Shown: positions 10,501-20,485, counted from the stretch's first letter. The stretch is DNA of 64,000 nucleotides from Candidatus Poribacteria bacterium (GCA_022822785.1 JAJEAL010000134.1:139349-203348), one strand, 5' to 3'. Made by a program: numbers and translations. Notes: generated by a model not told the origin, from the sequence alone.

Positions 10501-10736
10501 TCGATTTTGTTTACGTTCTCTTCGATCGCCTCCTCAATCGGTGCAGTGACCAATTTTTCAACATCCTCGGAGGATGCACCGGGATAGAATGTGGTTACTG
10601 TCGCGGAATTGAAAGAGATTTCGGGGGTCAATTCTCTGGGCAGGACGATCCAGGCGTAGACACCGAAGATGATGATAATGATCATGAGTAAATTCGCTAG
10701 GACAGGATTACCCACAGATAGTTTCGGGATAGACAT
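7596..10736 (-). CDS. RND-family efflux transporter, inner-membrane (AcrB-like) subunit
   Basis: 1046 aa; IPKLSVGNPVLANLLMIIIIIFGVYAWIVLPRELTPEI, VVGIVVDDAIVVIENVFRR, ALAGIVVNDSIVMIDFINQYR. Confidence 0.93.
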   Translation of the reverse strand: MSIPKLSVGNPVLANLLMIIIIIFGVYAWIVLPRELTPEISFNSATVTTFYPGASSEDVEKLVTAPIEEAIEENVNKIDIVLSVSSEGRSLITVQFEEISEREFDKEFQNLRTAVDRVNDLPTEILDDPQVQEVDISTGFPMLTIVVGGEISEDQMKEIAENLKDEILEIRNVSAVRLAGVREREIWVEVDPDQLKAYNLPIEAVINALRTHNLNLPAGTLEMGTSEYLVRTMGEFRNLQEIENTIIRARPAGTPLRVHDVATVSDTYEKPRTLSHINGKPSISLSVQKKTEGNTIKLVEQLRELVEQRKSDLPDGAELSAVNDYSVILKERLGILENNAIFGLILVVILLYLFMGWRNAFFAALGIPVAFMATFFFLHWSGYSLSGVTLFGLILVVGIVVDDAIVVIENVFRRIQEGLPPKEAAITGAQEVGWPVLAASLTTIAAFGPLMFMSGTPGQFMRIVPITAILVILASLFEVFMILPSHIAEWGKAQSRQQRRHVWFDQVRRRYVHVLKGTIRRRYAVVCGVFAVGILVSIGAFSQLERQLFPGEDFPQFYIKAEMPPSFGLKETSAALAKVEEVAMSLPADERIAVVTNIGLITPTSLQEGSSVRSNVGEVLVELTPKDQRARSTDEIVDGLRGQIEAISGIEKITFDAQQGGPPQGADVEVKVKGEEFGPLEKIANSLKEKLHQMDGVYDIRDDFVTGKSEIRLRVKEDRAHQYGLNIFQIAYNVRNALEGNITTTYRDADESVDVIVKYNSDDLQSIASLEELLIPTLNGTMVPLREVAEAHEEGGYSEIRRFENERAITVSAAVDNDKTSAFAVNQVLIQAFKDIESLYPGYRLDFRGVFDEINESFGQLSRLFVVGILMMYVILGAQFKSFIQPVIILFAVPFGFMGSMIGLLIIGAPLSMVALFGTVALAGIVVNDSIVMIDFINQYRTRGYNKWRAILKGGSVRLRPIILTSVTTICGLIPMAIGLGGKSPIWMPIAYTIIFGLFAATLLTLFVMPALYAITADIRELFIKRERVTQPAFENAPLIAERADD

Positions 10737-10764
10737 GGAAGGTAAATCTCCTTATTGTTGCAGG

Positions 10765-11601
10765 TTAGATGTGTTCGTCTCCATATTCCGCGAGGGCGTT
10801 CACACATTCCTCATGTATCCGACCGTTGGTTGAGAGAAAAGGGATGTCATGTCCTTGATAGGCGGGGGCGTCCGGCGATAATGGAAACAGGGGGGCACCC
10901 GATGGATGGGTTGTGCAGCCACTAGCTTCTTGTAGAATGACTACCGGCGCAGCGATGTCCCAGAGCTTTGTGTAGAAGTCTAGACTTCCATCAAAGCAAC
11001 CGGTAGCGACTGAGCAGATATGGAGAGCCGCAGCGCCGAGGCTACGTGCTTTGCCACACTTCTGTATAAATGGATGAAGTGTTTCGAGGACCGGTGATCC
11101 AAATCCGAATAGGCCCACAGGGTCTAATTTTTCGTGGTCGTTGACATGAATAGGTTCCCCGTTTAACGTTGCGCTGCTGTCCTCGGCCGCGCTAAACATC
11201 CGATCGGCGTTAGGGTCAAAAACCACGCCGAGGACCGGTGCACCGTTATGCAGCAGCGCAATCACCACCGCAAAGATTGGACAACGCACCGCGTAATTTG
11301 CTGTGCCATCGAGTGGATCTATGACCCAGCAGTAATCCGATGTTACTGCTGATGCCGACGGGTCAGGCATCCTCGCCTTGCGGGACATACCAAATTCTTC
11401 GCCGAGGACAGCGTGGTCTGGAAAATAGGATTCTAGCCGTTCTGTGATGAGTTTTTCGGACGCTTTGTCCGCTTCTGTTACAATGTCACCAATACCTTTA
11501 TAATCAATATGGTGAATCTCTCCGTAATAGTGCATTAAAATATCACCGGCCTCTCGAGCGATGCTCTCGACCGATTGTAAGGTTTCCGCGGGTTCAGGCA
11601 T
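10765..11601 (-). CDS. Inositol monophosphatase family protein
   Basis: DIVTEADKASEKLITERLESYFPDHAVLGEEFG...YCWVIDPLDGTANYAVRCPIFAVVIAL...WDIAAPVVILQEASG; IMPase metal motifs. Confidence 0.92.
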   Translation of the reverse strand: MPEPAETLQSVESIAREAGDILMHYYGEIHHIDYKGIGDIVTEADKASEKLITERLESYFPDHAVLGEEFGMSRKARMPDPSASAVTSDYCWVIDPLDGTANYAVRCPIFAVVIALLHNGAPVLGVVFDPNADRMFSAAEDSSATLNGEPIHVNDHEKLDPVGLFGFGSPVLETLHPFIQKCGKARSLGAAALHICSVATGCFDGSLDFYTKLWDIAAPVVILQEASGCTTHPSGAPLFPLSPDAPAYQGHDIPFLSTNGRIHEECVNALAEYGDEHI

Positions 11602-11707
11602 TCAGGCTGCTATTCCTTTCGTACATTACCTTATCTATGGCATCGGCATTTATCCCGATACAAAATTAAAATTAAGAAACATGCGTTGAGTCCAACAGGG
11701 CGGGTTT

Positions 11708-13687
11708 CTAATTCGAGGTCCCTGTCGCTTCAATCTGCTGTTTTAACATGCCCAACCGTTGACGCACGACACGATTACGGGAGTTATTCTTAAGGAATTC
11801 GGTCCACAGTGTCTCCGCATCATCGATATATCCTTGTGAGATATAGTATTCACCGAGGGCGATGGGTGCCGCATGAAACATCGGATCCTTTTCCATTGAT
11901 GCTTTGAACTCCGCGATAGCGGTATCGGCATCGCTTTTGAGGAGAGCTAGCTGCCCATTTCCGTAGGGTATCAATGGATGATCGGGGAATTCGACAGCAA
12001 GGGTGTCGAGTATCTCCTGTGCTTCATCTTCCATTCCATTTTTGTAAGATGCCATCGCCATATGCACCTGTGCGTAAACAATTTGGTTATCAGCGAGACG
12101 GTTTTCTAGTGGTGACACTGCCTCTGTTTTTTGACGTTCTGCGAAACGTATAGCGGCTCGATACTTAGTCCTTGCCCAGGTATAGTTTTCGTATTTGTAG
12201 CAAATTCGCCCTAGCTCTATTTCACTGTCGTAACTATTGCCTTGCCCTTTAGCGAGGTCATCAAAAATTGCTGCGCGATGTTTATCGTTCAGATGGCGGA
12301 AAAGCACATAAGCAAGGCTCTGGAGCGCGTCAACGTAGTCCGTTTTGGAAGCGATGGCGCGTTCACAAAATTCTGCCTCTTTTTGGTAGTTCCCCATCTT
12401 TTGGTAGACAAGCCCCAATTTCCAATAAATCTCCGGATCCTTGCTCCGGTTCATTCCCACAATAGAGCTGTAGGTCTCAATCGCTCGCTCGTACTCTTGA
12501 TCGAGGTACTGGTTATCACCTGTGATCATGACAGCCTCAAGGACGCGTATATCCCTCCTGACCGCTTCTCTGAGCACCTCCGCTGCGCGTTGGTACAGAC
12601 CAACTTTCCGGTAGCAGATGGATAAGCGGAGGAAGCTATATGGGTCTACCCGTGCCCTCTTACGTTTGGCGAGTTCGATGCCGTAAAAGAATAGGGCACC
12701 GGCATCTCTATATTCTTGAAACTGTAACTTCAAGACGGCAATTTTAAGCACGGTATCGTAATAAACTGTGTCCTCTAACCCCTCCCCGGCGCCTACCTGG
12801 TTGATTGTTTGTTTGTAGGGCCCCATAATCTCTTCGGGATTTACACCAAAGCCAGAGTCTGGAAAGTCACTCGGCAATCCTGTTGCTGGGCTAGGCTCGA
12901 ATCCTGCTGCATCACGTTCCGCACGGCGTCGCTCTTGATAGTTAAGTCTGCGGCTAAATTCTGAGGACAGCTCCTGCGCGTCCGGCTCGTCTGGTTTGGG
13001 GATGGTTGCGCCCATCGATTGGAGTGCCTTTTTCGCTTCCTCAACCGATTCTTCCGTGCCCTCGGCTGCCCCATACTGTTTAACGAGAGACTGATAGGTT
13101 TGCTTGGCGGCATTTTGGTCTTTGAGGTATTCTTGCTCAATTCTGGCTTTGCTAACTAACGCTTGTGTCGCACGTTTACCCTCCGGATGGCGATTTGCGA
13201 CGTTGTCGTAAATTTCTGCGGCTTTCTCATAATTGCTGGCTTCTTCGTAGCTTTTTGCCAACATCAGTTGGGCGTTATGGCTGCGCTCTGAAGACGGGAA
13301 TTTATTGACGATGGTATCAAAAGATTGTTGCGCCGATTGATAGTCTTTCGACTTGAATGCCTGGACCCCTAGGTGCCAGTGTGCTTCCACCGCTTCGTCG
13401 CTGTCAGGCGCTGCAGCGAGGATCTCTTGATACACTTTAACGCCCTGTTCAGGTTGGCTCATTTTTTCGAGATATAGCTTGGCGAGCCCCAATTGCGCCT
13501 GACGCGCGTCCGGTGTTCCGGGCTTGGTATCGACGACCGACTGATAGACATCGACCGCGCCGCGATAGTCCTTTTCTGCGATGAGTTGGTTTACCTGTGA
13601 GTCCATGCTCTTTGAGACGCAGCTGTATTGGGTTATCACTAGGGCGATAAGTAATAAAAAGAGGATACTATATCTAATGGATTTCAT
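11708..13687 (-). CDS. TPR-repeat lipoprotein, tandem paralogue 3 (lacks C-terminal domain)
   Basis: Lipobox-like ALVITQYSC|VSK; repeated TPR units (RGAVDVYQSVVDTKPGTPDARQAQLGLAKLYLEK...). Confidence 0.85.
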   Translation of the reverse strand: MKSIRYSILFLLLIALVITQYSCVSKSMDSQVNQLIAEKDYRGAVDVYQSVVDTKPGTPDARQAQLGLAKLYLEKMSQPEQGVKVYQEILAAAPDSDEAVEAHWHLGVQAFKSKDYQSAQQSFDTIVNKFPSSERSHNAQLMLAKSYEEASNYEKAAEIYDNVANRHPEGKRATQALVSKARIEQEYLKDQNAAKQTYQSLVKQYGAAEGTEESVEEAKKALQSMGATIPKPDEPDAQELSSEFSRRLNYQERRRAERDAAGFEPSPATGLPSDFPDSGFGVNPEEIMGPYKQTINQVGAGEGLEDTVYYDTVLKIAVLKLQFQEYRDAGALFFYGIELAKRKRARVDPYSFLRLSICYRKVGLYQRAAEVLREAVRRDIRVLEAVMITGDNQYLDQEYERAIETYSSIVGMNRSKDPEIYWKLGLVYQKMGNYQKEAEFCERAIASKTDYVDALQSLAYVLFRHLNDKHRAAIFDDLAKGQGNSYDSEIELGRICYKYENYTWARTKYRAAIRFAERQKTEAVSPLENRLADNQIVYAQVHMAMASYKNGMEDEAQEILDTLAVEFPDHPLIPYGNGQLALLKSDADTAIAEFKASMEKDPMFHAAPIALGEYYISQGYIDDAETLWTEFLKNNSRNRVVRQRLGMLKQQIEATGTSN

Positions 13688-13721
13688 ATCTCTGCTCCTT
13701 TTCGGTGCTAACAGCGTGATT

Positions 13722-16361
13722 TTATTTTAGACTGATGTTAAAGGGGAGGTCCCGATCGATTACTAAAAGCTCCATGATGCGATAGTCTTTCAGTTTTGGC
13801 TTGTATTTATTGATGGACTGTTCTGATTTGCGTTCTTCGGCTGGATAGGTTGTGAACACTGTCGCTATCCAGCGTTCCGAATCGAGTTCCCAAACTATCT
13901 GTGCTTTTTGAACGATAAGGAAGTACTTGTTTGTATCAACAATTTCCTCATTGATAATGTGGCACAGCATTGAACTCAGTTCTTGCGGAATTTTACTGGT
14001 TAACGTGGGATACTCAACTGGACTGCCGACCACCGCGTTGATATCCCCGGAATAGATTTTACGGAATCCGAGCACTCCTTCTTCACCGAGAATGAACTCT
14101 GCGCCTTCACTGGTAGCGACATGCACGACGTTGTCTATCGGATCGCCGTAGGCAAATCGTTTTGTCGAATTTGGGAGGCTGACAAGAGCAGGCAGAATTT
14201 GGTTAGGTTCTCCGTGTTCATCTGTGACTTGGCTCTCACTCAATCCGACGAAAAACGCGGACGGTAGTTGTGATTTGGGGATGCGATTTCTTGGATAGAG
14301 TGTCCGTCGTTTGACAGGCAAAGTCCCACCTTTCGGCGAGGCAGACGCTGTCGTACTGTTGCTTTGAGACAGGCTTGCTGGTTTTGTAATCTCTTTTTTT
14401 GAATCGTCGGATCTGGAGCCAACCTGCTTTGTCAATTCGTGGAGCCGGTGACGTACTACACGATTCAGCGGATTGACTCTGAGTGATTTTTTCCACAACG
14501 CAATCGCTTCATCGATACGTCCTTGTGATAGGTGGTATTCACCAAGTGCGATGGATGCGGCGTAAAAGCTCGGATCTTGCTCTATCGACGCTTTGAAGGC
14601 GGCAATTGCAGTATCCGTGTCACCTTTGAGGGCAGTGAGTTGACCATGTCCGTAAGGTATCAGCGGATGGTTGGGATATTCGGCAGCAAGTGCCTCGATT
14701 ATCTCTTGTGCATTATCTTCCATTCCGCCCTTGTAAGCAGCCATCGCTGCATGTACCCTTGCGTAGATAACCCGGTTATCTATCCCTCTTCTCTGGAACG
14801 GGGTGGTTTCCGCGGTCTTTTCTGCCTTGGCAATTCGTGCTGCGATTTCATATTTCGATTTTGCCCACCCGTAGTTGCCGTATTTGTAGCATAGCTTTGC
14901 CAATTCTTTTTCACCGTCATAGGTCTTGCCTTTCTGATCGACAAGGTCTTGGAAAATCGCGGCTCTGTCGGTGTTTTTCAGTTGGTAATGGAGCACTTCA
15001 GCGAGGCTTTGGAGTGCTTCACTATACTCAGTTTTGATGGCTACCGCCTGTTCGAAGGACTCAACGGCTTTGTGTGGATCACCCATCTTCTTGTATGCCA
15101 ACCCCATTTTCCAGTAGATTTCCGGGTCTCTGGTTCGATTCAAACCCAAGATGGTGTTATAGGTATCAATGGCTTGTTCGTAATCCGCGTCAATGTATTG
15201 ATTGGCAGCGGTACTAATGACGGCATCAAGCACATCTCCATCTTTTTTGATTGCCTTTCTAATCATTTCTCTAGCGTGTTGGTGCATACCTAGCTTTCGA
15301 TAACAGAAGGAGAGGCGGAGGTAGCTATATGGATCAATCTGTGCTTGGCTGCGTTCCGCAAGTCCAATTGCGTGAAAGAACAGTGCTCCCGCATCACGAT
15401 AATTTCTAGAGTCCAAATTCAGTTGTGCAATTTTAAGGACTGTGTCGTGATAAACTGCCCCTTGAAGACCTTCCCCGCCCATTTCTTGGATGGTTGTCTT
15501 AAAGGGTCTCATAATCTCTTCGGGGTCTACACCGAAACCGGAGGCCGAATAGTCGGGCGCCTCTCCCATTGCGGGACTACGTTCCACCCTTCCCCGTGGA
15601 CGGTCTCTTTCACGGCGCTGCCGTTGACGCTCTAGTGCACGCTCTACTCGTGTGAGTGACTGATCGTCCGATTCGGGAATACTGGCTCCCATCATGCGGA
15701 GTTCTTGTTTTGCAGTATTGACTGATTCTTCCGTGCCTTCGATGTTTCCATACCGCTCGACAATGGATTGGTAGGTCCGCTTGGCAGCGGTTTCATCGCG
15801 GAGGCGCTCGTTCTGAATTCTGGCTTTACTAACCAACGCTTGCGTCGCGCGTTTGCCCTCCGGGTGGCGATTTGCCACATTGTCGTAGATTTCTACCGCT
15901 TTCCGATACTCACTAATTTCCTCATAGCATTTTGCTAGCATCAGCTGGGCGTTATGGCTGCGTTCCGACGACGGAAACTTGTTGACGATGGTGTCAAAGG
16001 ATTGTTGCGCCGATTGGTAGTCTTTCGACTTGAATGCCTCTAGCCCCAAGTTCCAATGTGCTTCCGCAGCTTCGTCGCTATCGGGTGCTGCAGCGATAAG
16101 ATCTTGATAGATCTGGATGCCCTGTTGAGGTTGATTCATTTTGTCGATGTATAATCTAGCGATACTTAGTTGTGCTTGGTGAGCCTCTGGTGTGCCGGGG
16201 CTAGAATCGACTACCGTCTGATATACTTCGACCGCACCACGATAGTCCTTTTCTTGTATATGTTTTCCGGCAGCTTGCTGCGGACTTGATGCAACGCAAG
16301 CGTATTGGGTCATGGCTATCCCGACGATAAGCGTCAAGATATTGTACCTAACGGCCTTCAT
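13722..16361 (-). CDS. TPR-repeat lipoprotein, tandem paralogue 2, with about 200-aa C-terminal domain
   Basis: Lipobox-like GIAMTQYAC|VAS; TPR repeats; C-terminus FFVGLSESQVTDEHGEPNQI... Confidence 0.85.
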   Translation of the reverse strand: MKAVRYNILTLIVGIAMTQYACVASSPQQAAGKHIQEKDYRGAVEVYQTVVDSSPGTPEAHQAQLSIARLYIDKMNQPQQGIQIYQDLIAAAPDSDEAAEAHWNLGLEAFKSKDYQSAQQSFDTIVNKFPSSERSHNAQLMLAKCYEEISEYRKAVEIYDNVANRHPEGKRATQALVSKARIQNERLRDETAAKRTYQSIVERYGNIEGTEESVNTAKQELRMMGASIPESDDQSLTRVERALERQRQRRERDRPRGRVERSPAMGEAPDYSASGFGVDPEEIMRPFKTTIQEMGGEGLQGAVYHDTVLKIAQLNLDSRNYRDAGALFFHAIGLAERSQAQIDPYSYLRLSFCYRKLGMHQHAREMIRKAIKKDGDVLDAVISTAANQYIDADYEQAIDTYNTILGLNRTRDPEIYWKMGLAYKKMGDPHKAVESFEQAVAIKTEYSEALQSLAEVLHYQLKNTDRAAIFQDLVDQKGKTYDGEKELAKLCYKYGNYGWAKSKYEIAARIAKAEKTAETTPFQRRGIDNRVIYARVHAAMAAYKGGMEDNAQEIIEALAAEYPNHPLIPYGHGQLTALKGDTDTAIAAFKASIEQDPSFYAASIALGEYHLSQGRIDEAIALWKKSLRVNPLNRVVRHRLHELTKQVGSRSDDSKKEITKPASLSQSNSTTASASPKGGTLPVKRRTLYPRNRIPKSQLPSAFFVGLSESQVTDEHGEPNQILPALVSLPNSTKRFAYGDPIDNVVHVATSEGAEFILGEEGVLGFRKIYSGDINAVVGSPVEYPTLTSKIPQELSSMLCHIINEEIVDTNKYFLIVQKAQIVWELDSERWIATVFTTYPAEERKSEQSINKYKPKLKDYRIMELLVIDRDLPFNISLK

Positions 16362-19065
16362 AGGCTACCCCTTTGGGTTTTGTAAGGAATAGATCTGGGT
16401 GAAGATTGCGATCGGTCACTAACAGTTCCATGATGCGATAGTCGTTGAGTTTCGGTTTGTAGTTTTTTATTGACTTGTCTGACGTAAAATCCCGTGCTGG
16501 AAAGGTTGCATGCACCGTCGCCCACCATCTTTCATCGTTAAGTTCCCATACAACCTGCGCTTTTTGGACGATTAGATTATACTTCTTTGCTTCAAAAACC
16601 TCTTCGTTAATGATATCACAGAGTGTTGATGTCAACTCCTCAGGGATTTCATCGAGCAGCGCGGGGTACTCGCTGCCGCCGCCCACGAGTGCATTGACAT
16701 CCCCAAAATAGACTTTGCGGTATCCAAGAATACCGTCTTCACCGAAGACGAACTCCGAGCCTTCTACACTGAAGGTGCTGGATATACCCGGCACAAGTGC
16801 TCCGTAGGCGAACCGTTCTGTAGCGTTAGGAAGGTTCGGCGGCGGCACAAGGATTTCGATGGGCTCTCCATATTTTTCAATGACTCGATCTTTATTTAAT
16901 CCGACGAAGAATGCAGATGGTAGCTCTGATTTTCGGATACGGTTTCTCGGATAGATTGTCCGCCTCTTCGCAGGTAAGAACCGTTGTGGTTTTTTAGTCG
17001 CTACTGTAGCGGCTTGTTTCGATTGATTGGGGTTTGCATCTGCATCGACTGTTTGCTGCTGATTGGACCGCTTTTGTGCTTCACGCTGCTGTTGCAGCGC
17101 TCTGAGATGACGACGTACCCCACGGTTTTGCGGGTGAGTCTTGAGCAGCCCGTCCCATACTGCTATCGCCGCATCGGGATTTCCTTGTGAGAGGTAGTAT
17201 TCACCGAGTGCAATGGGGGCAACATCAGAGGTCGGGTCCTTTTCTATTGCTATTTTAAAAGCGTCAATTGCAGTGTCAACATCTCCCTTAATCAACGCTA
17301 TTTGTCCATAACCGTAGAATATCAGCGGATGGTTGGGGTGTTCGGTTGCAAGCGCATCTATCTGCTCTTGCGCTCGGACGACGTTGCCATTCTGATAATC
17401 TGCCATTACTGCATGTATCTTTGCGTATAAGATCTGGTTATCGAGCTTTAGTCTTTCAGATGAGGTAATATCACTGTTCTCTTTTTCTTGTTGAGCAATG
17501 CGGACCACTGTTTCATATTTTGATTTTGCGCGGAGGTAGTTACCGTATTTATAGCATATATCACCCAGCTCTTTCTCACCGATCCAGGTGTGACCTTGGG
17601 TATCGATGATGTCCTGAAAGATGATAGCCCTCTCCCTATCTCTAATTTGGTAGTTAAGCACTTCGGCGAGGCTTTGGATTGAATTGGTATAATCTGTATC
17701 ACTGGCGATACTACGCTCAAAGGACTCAACAGTCTTGGGTAGATTTTCCATCTGTCTGTAGGTTAATCCGAGCCGCCAGTAGATTTCCGGGTCTTTGGTC
17801 CGGTTCAGTCCTGCGATAGGGTGGAGTGTTTCAAGTACTCTTTCGTATTCTCCGTCTGCATATAGATTTGTGGACGAAGTAATAACGGCTTCCAACACTA
17901 CTATATTTTTGCTCGCGCCTTCCTTCAGTATCTCCACCGCTCGTTGATGCATTCCCACTTTGCGATAGCAGACCGATAGACGGACATAGTCATACGGATC
18001 GATTTTTTTACCGCTTTCTTTCGCCACTTCAATGGCGCGGAAGTACAGTGCCCCTGCATTCCGATATTTCTGGATAAGAAAATTGATGTCTGCGACTACT
18101 TTGATTATCGTCTGTGTTTCATCGTCTTTCTGCCCCGATCGGCCGTGTCCTGAACCTTCCCAAGGGTTTCCGAACTCCCTTATGACCTCTTCGGGGGTTA
18201 TACCGAAGCCGGCATCTTTGTATACGTCATAACCCATCGCAGGACTGAGTTCAGCACCACCGCGCGGTCGATCGCGCTCGCGGCGTTGCATCCGTCGCTC
18301 GTATGCGCGATCGTAGGCTGTTCCTGAGTCAATTTCGATCTTAGGAATGCGTGCCCCCATTGATTGAAGCGCTTGTATCGCGTCATCAACGGTTTCCTCT
18401 GCACCTTCGACATCGTTATACTGCGTGATGAGGGATTGGTAAGTTTGTTCTGCTGCGATTCTGTCTTTCAGATGTTCTTTTTGGATTCTCGCTTTGCTAG
18501 TTAAGGCTTGAGCGGCGCGGTCACTCTCCGGATGACGGTTCACCACATTGTCGTAGGTGGTGACCGCTTTCTGATAGGCGCCAGCTTCCTCATAACTTCT
18601 TGCTAACATCAGCTGGGCATTGTGGCTCAGGTTCGTGAGGTTAGGAAATTTGTTAACGATGGCGTCAAAAGACTGTTGTGCCACTTCATAATCCTTCATT
18701 TTGAAGTGGTGGATTCCGAGGCGGTAGTGTGCTTCAGCGGCTTCGCCGCTATCAGGCGCAGCGGCGATGAGGTCTTGATACGCTTTAACACCGAGCTGGG
18801 GTTGATTCATTTTGTCGATGTATAGTCTAGCGATGCCTAATTGGGCGCGGTACGCTTCTAGCGTCCCAGGTTTAGAATTGATAACCTCCTGATAGGTATC
18901 AATTGCACCTTGATAATTCTGTTCATGGGCGAGTTTTTCTGCCTGTCTCTGCGTACTTGTTGAAATACACGCGTATTGGAGCAGTGTTGTGATGATAGTC
19001 ATCATCACGAAAATGATTATGCGAATAATGGGTGAAGCGGCAATATAAAATTTAACAGTTTTCAT
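16348..19065 (-). CDS. TPR-repeat lipoprotein, tandem paralogue 1, with about 200-aa C-terminal domain
   Basis: N-terminal TM/lipobox-like TTLLQYAC|IST; TPR repeats; C-terminus FFVGLNKDRVIEKYGEPIEI... homologous to paralogue 2. Stop overlaps the start of the 13722-16361 gene. Confidence 0.85.
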   Translation of the reverse strand: MKTVKFYIAASPIIRIIIFVMMTIITTLLQYACISTSTQRQAEKLAHEQNYQGAIDTYQEVINSKPGTLEAYRAQLGIARLYIDKMNQPQLGVKAYQDLIAAAPDSGEAAEAHYRLGIHHFKMKDYEVAQQSFDAIVNKFPNLTNLSHNAQLMLARSYEEAGAYQKAVTTYDNVVNRHPESDRAAQALTSKARIQKEHLKDRIAAEQTYQSLITQYNDVEGAEETVDDAIQALQSMGARIPKIEIDSGTAYDRAYERRMQRRERDRPRGGAELSPAMGYDVYKDAGFGITPEEVIREFGNPWEGSGHGRSGQKDDETQTIIKVVADINFLIQKYRNAGALYFRAIEVAKESGKKIDPYDYVRLSVCYRKVGMHQRAVEILKEGASKNIVVLEAVITSSTNLYADGEYERVLETLHPIAGLNRTKDPEIYWRLGLTYRQMENLPKTVESFERSIASDTDYTNSIQSLAEVLNYQIRDRERAIIFQDIIDTQGHTWIGEKELGDICYKYGNYLRAKSKYETVVRIAQQEKENSDITSSERLKLDNQILYAKIHAVMADYQNGNVVRAQEQIDALATEHPNHPLIFYGYGQIALIKGDVDTAIDAFKIAIEKDPTSDVAPIALGEYYLSQGNPDAAIAVWDGLLKTHPQNRGVRRHLRALQQQREAQKRSNQQQTVDADANPNQSKQAATVATKKPQRFLPAKRRTIYPRNRIRKSELPSAFFVGLNKDRVIEKYGEPIEILVPPPNLPNATERFAYGALVPGISSTFSVEGSEFVFGEDGILGYRKVYFGDVNALVGGGSEYPALLDEIPEELTSTLCDIINEEVFEAKKYNLIVQKAQVVWELNDERWWATVHATFPARDFTSDKSIKNYKPKLNDYRIMELLVTDRNLHPDLFLTKPKGVAYEGR

Positions 19066-19181
19066 AGCCTATCCTCTTCCTCATTATAACGTGAAACTGA
19101 GATTTTTACTGACAAAGAGCAACCGTCATCGGTGTATTATCAGCGCTGATGTAAATTTCCCGTTTTCCCTCAGATAATTAT

Positions 19182-20315
19182 CTAGTACATCCGTTTTGAA
19201 GCGCATTCATCAATGAGGTCTAACACAAACTGACGGTTATATCCCTCTTTTTCAAGAATCGTATCGCAGCTAATCAAGCGACCTTCTTCTAGCTGCTTTC
19301 CCGCTTCAAGAATTGAGTTGGTCAGCCAACTGGTACGGATGCCGTTGATTCCGGAGGTATAGTTTATGTCATATTCCCCCTTGACTAAACCGACAAGCTG
19401 ATCGACTTTGCTTTGTGGATAGCCTTCGGGACGCTGGAATTCTAATGGTTGAGGCTCGCCCCCTTTTGGTGTGAATTGGATGCCGCCTTTAATTTCCAAC
19501 CTTCCCTCATCACCTTCCAGAATAACCCATTCTTCAAAGCCTGTACGCGTATTGCCGCGGATGGTCACTGTGCCACTTGCGCCGTTGTCCATTGAGACAT
19601 CGGTGTTAGAATTAATTTCGACAGACTTCAGCACAAGTTGACCTGTTTCATCCTCAAAATTCATATCCGTTGTGCCGTGTGCTTCCTTTGGCAATAGACC
19701 TGTCATCCAGAGGAAGATATCCTGTAGATGACTGCCGGAATCGTTAGGTTGACCGCCCCCGGAGAACCGTGGATCGCCCCGCCAACCAGCCCCGCCCCAG
19801 CGTTGGGCGAGATAGACATCAAACTTCTGGATGGTTCCAATTAAGCCTTGGGAGATTGCCTGTTTTCCAGCCATGTAGGTGTTTTCATAATGTCGCTGGT
19901 AGCCACCAACCAGATGCAAACCGCGGCCCATTGCAATCTTGGTGATTGCGATGGCATCGCCAACGAGGTTTGCCATCGGCTTCTCTACCAGCACATGGCA
20001 TCCTGATCGCAGCGCATACTTAACATGAATATCGTGGAGAGAATGTGGTGAGAACACCCCAACAATGTCGAGGTCTTCTCGATTCAACATCTCGATGAAT
20101 TCATATTCACCGATGTAGCGTTTGAAACTGTCTTCATGATAACCTTCTACCCGCTCTCGTAATCCCTTTTCTAAAGCGTTGAGACTTTGCTCGCTGTTAT
20201 CGGCTGCAGCAACAATCTCAACATCGTCTCGCGTGGCAAAGGCGAGCGTGTTTCCACGTCCCGCGCCGCCTGGTCCTATAACACCAACTCTGACAACGCT
20301 GTTTTTGTCTGCCAT
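19182..20315 (-). CDS. Gfo/Idh/MocA family oxidoreductase
   Basis: VRVGVIGPGGAGRGNTLAFATRDDVEIVAAAD...HVLVEKPMANLVGDAIAI; Rossmann and EKP motif. Confidence 0.92.
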   Translation of the reverse strand: MADKNSVVRVGVIGPGGAGRGNTLAFATRDDVEIVAAADNSEQSLNALEKGLRERVEGYHEDSFKRYIGEYEFIEMLNREDLDIVGVFSPHSLHDIHVKYALRSGCHVLVEKPMANLVGDAIAITKIAMGRGLHLVGGYQRHYENTYMAGKQAISQGLIGTIQKFDVYLAQRWGGAGWRGDPRFSGGGQPNDSGSHLQDIFLWMTGLLPKEAHGTTDMNFEDETGQLVLKSVEINSNTDVSMDNGASGTVTIRGNTRTGFEEWVILEGDEGRLEIKGGIQFTPKGGEPQPLEFQRPEGYPQSKVDQLVGLVKGEYDINYTSGINGIRTSWLTNSILEAGKQLEEGRLISCDTILEKEGYNRQFVLDLIDECASKRMY

Positions 20316-20485
20316 GATTTTCAGATATCTCCTTGATTCGACAATTTATCTATTCATTCATGTGGATGATGACTCGTAATCTCTAGGTAGGGTTTAGTTG
20401 TCTATCCAAAAAATGGGGAAACGGTGTATTCCGTCTACTCTTTTTTTTATTCTCCACCTGTAATTATCGATTGTTCTATAATCCC

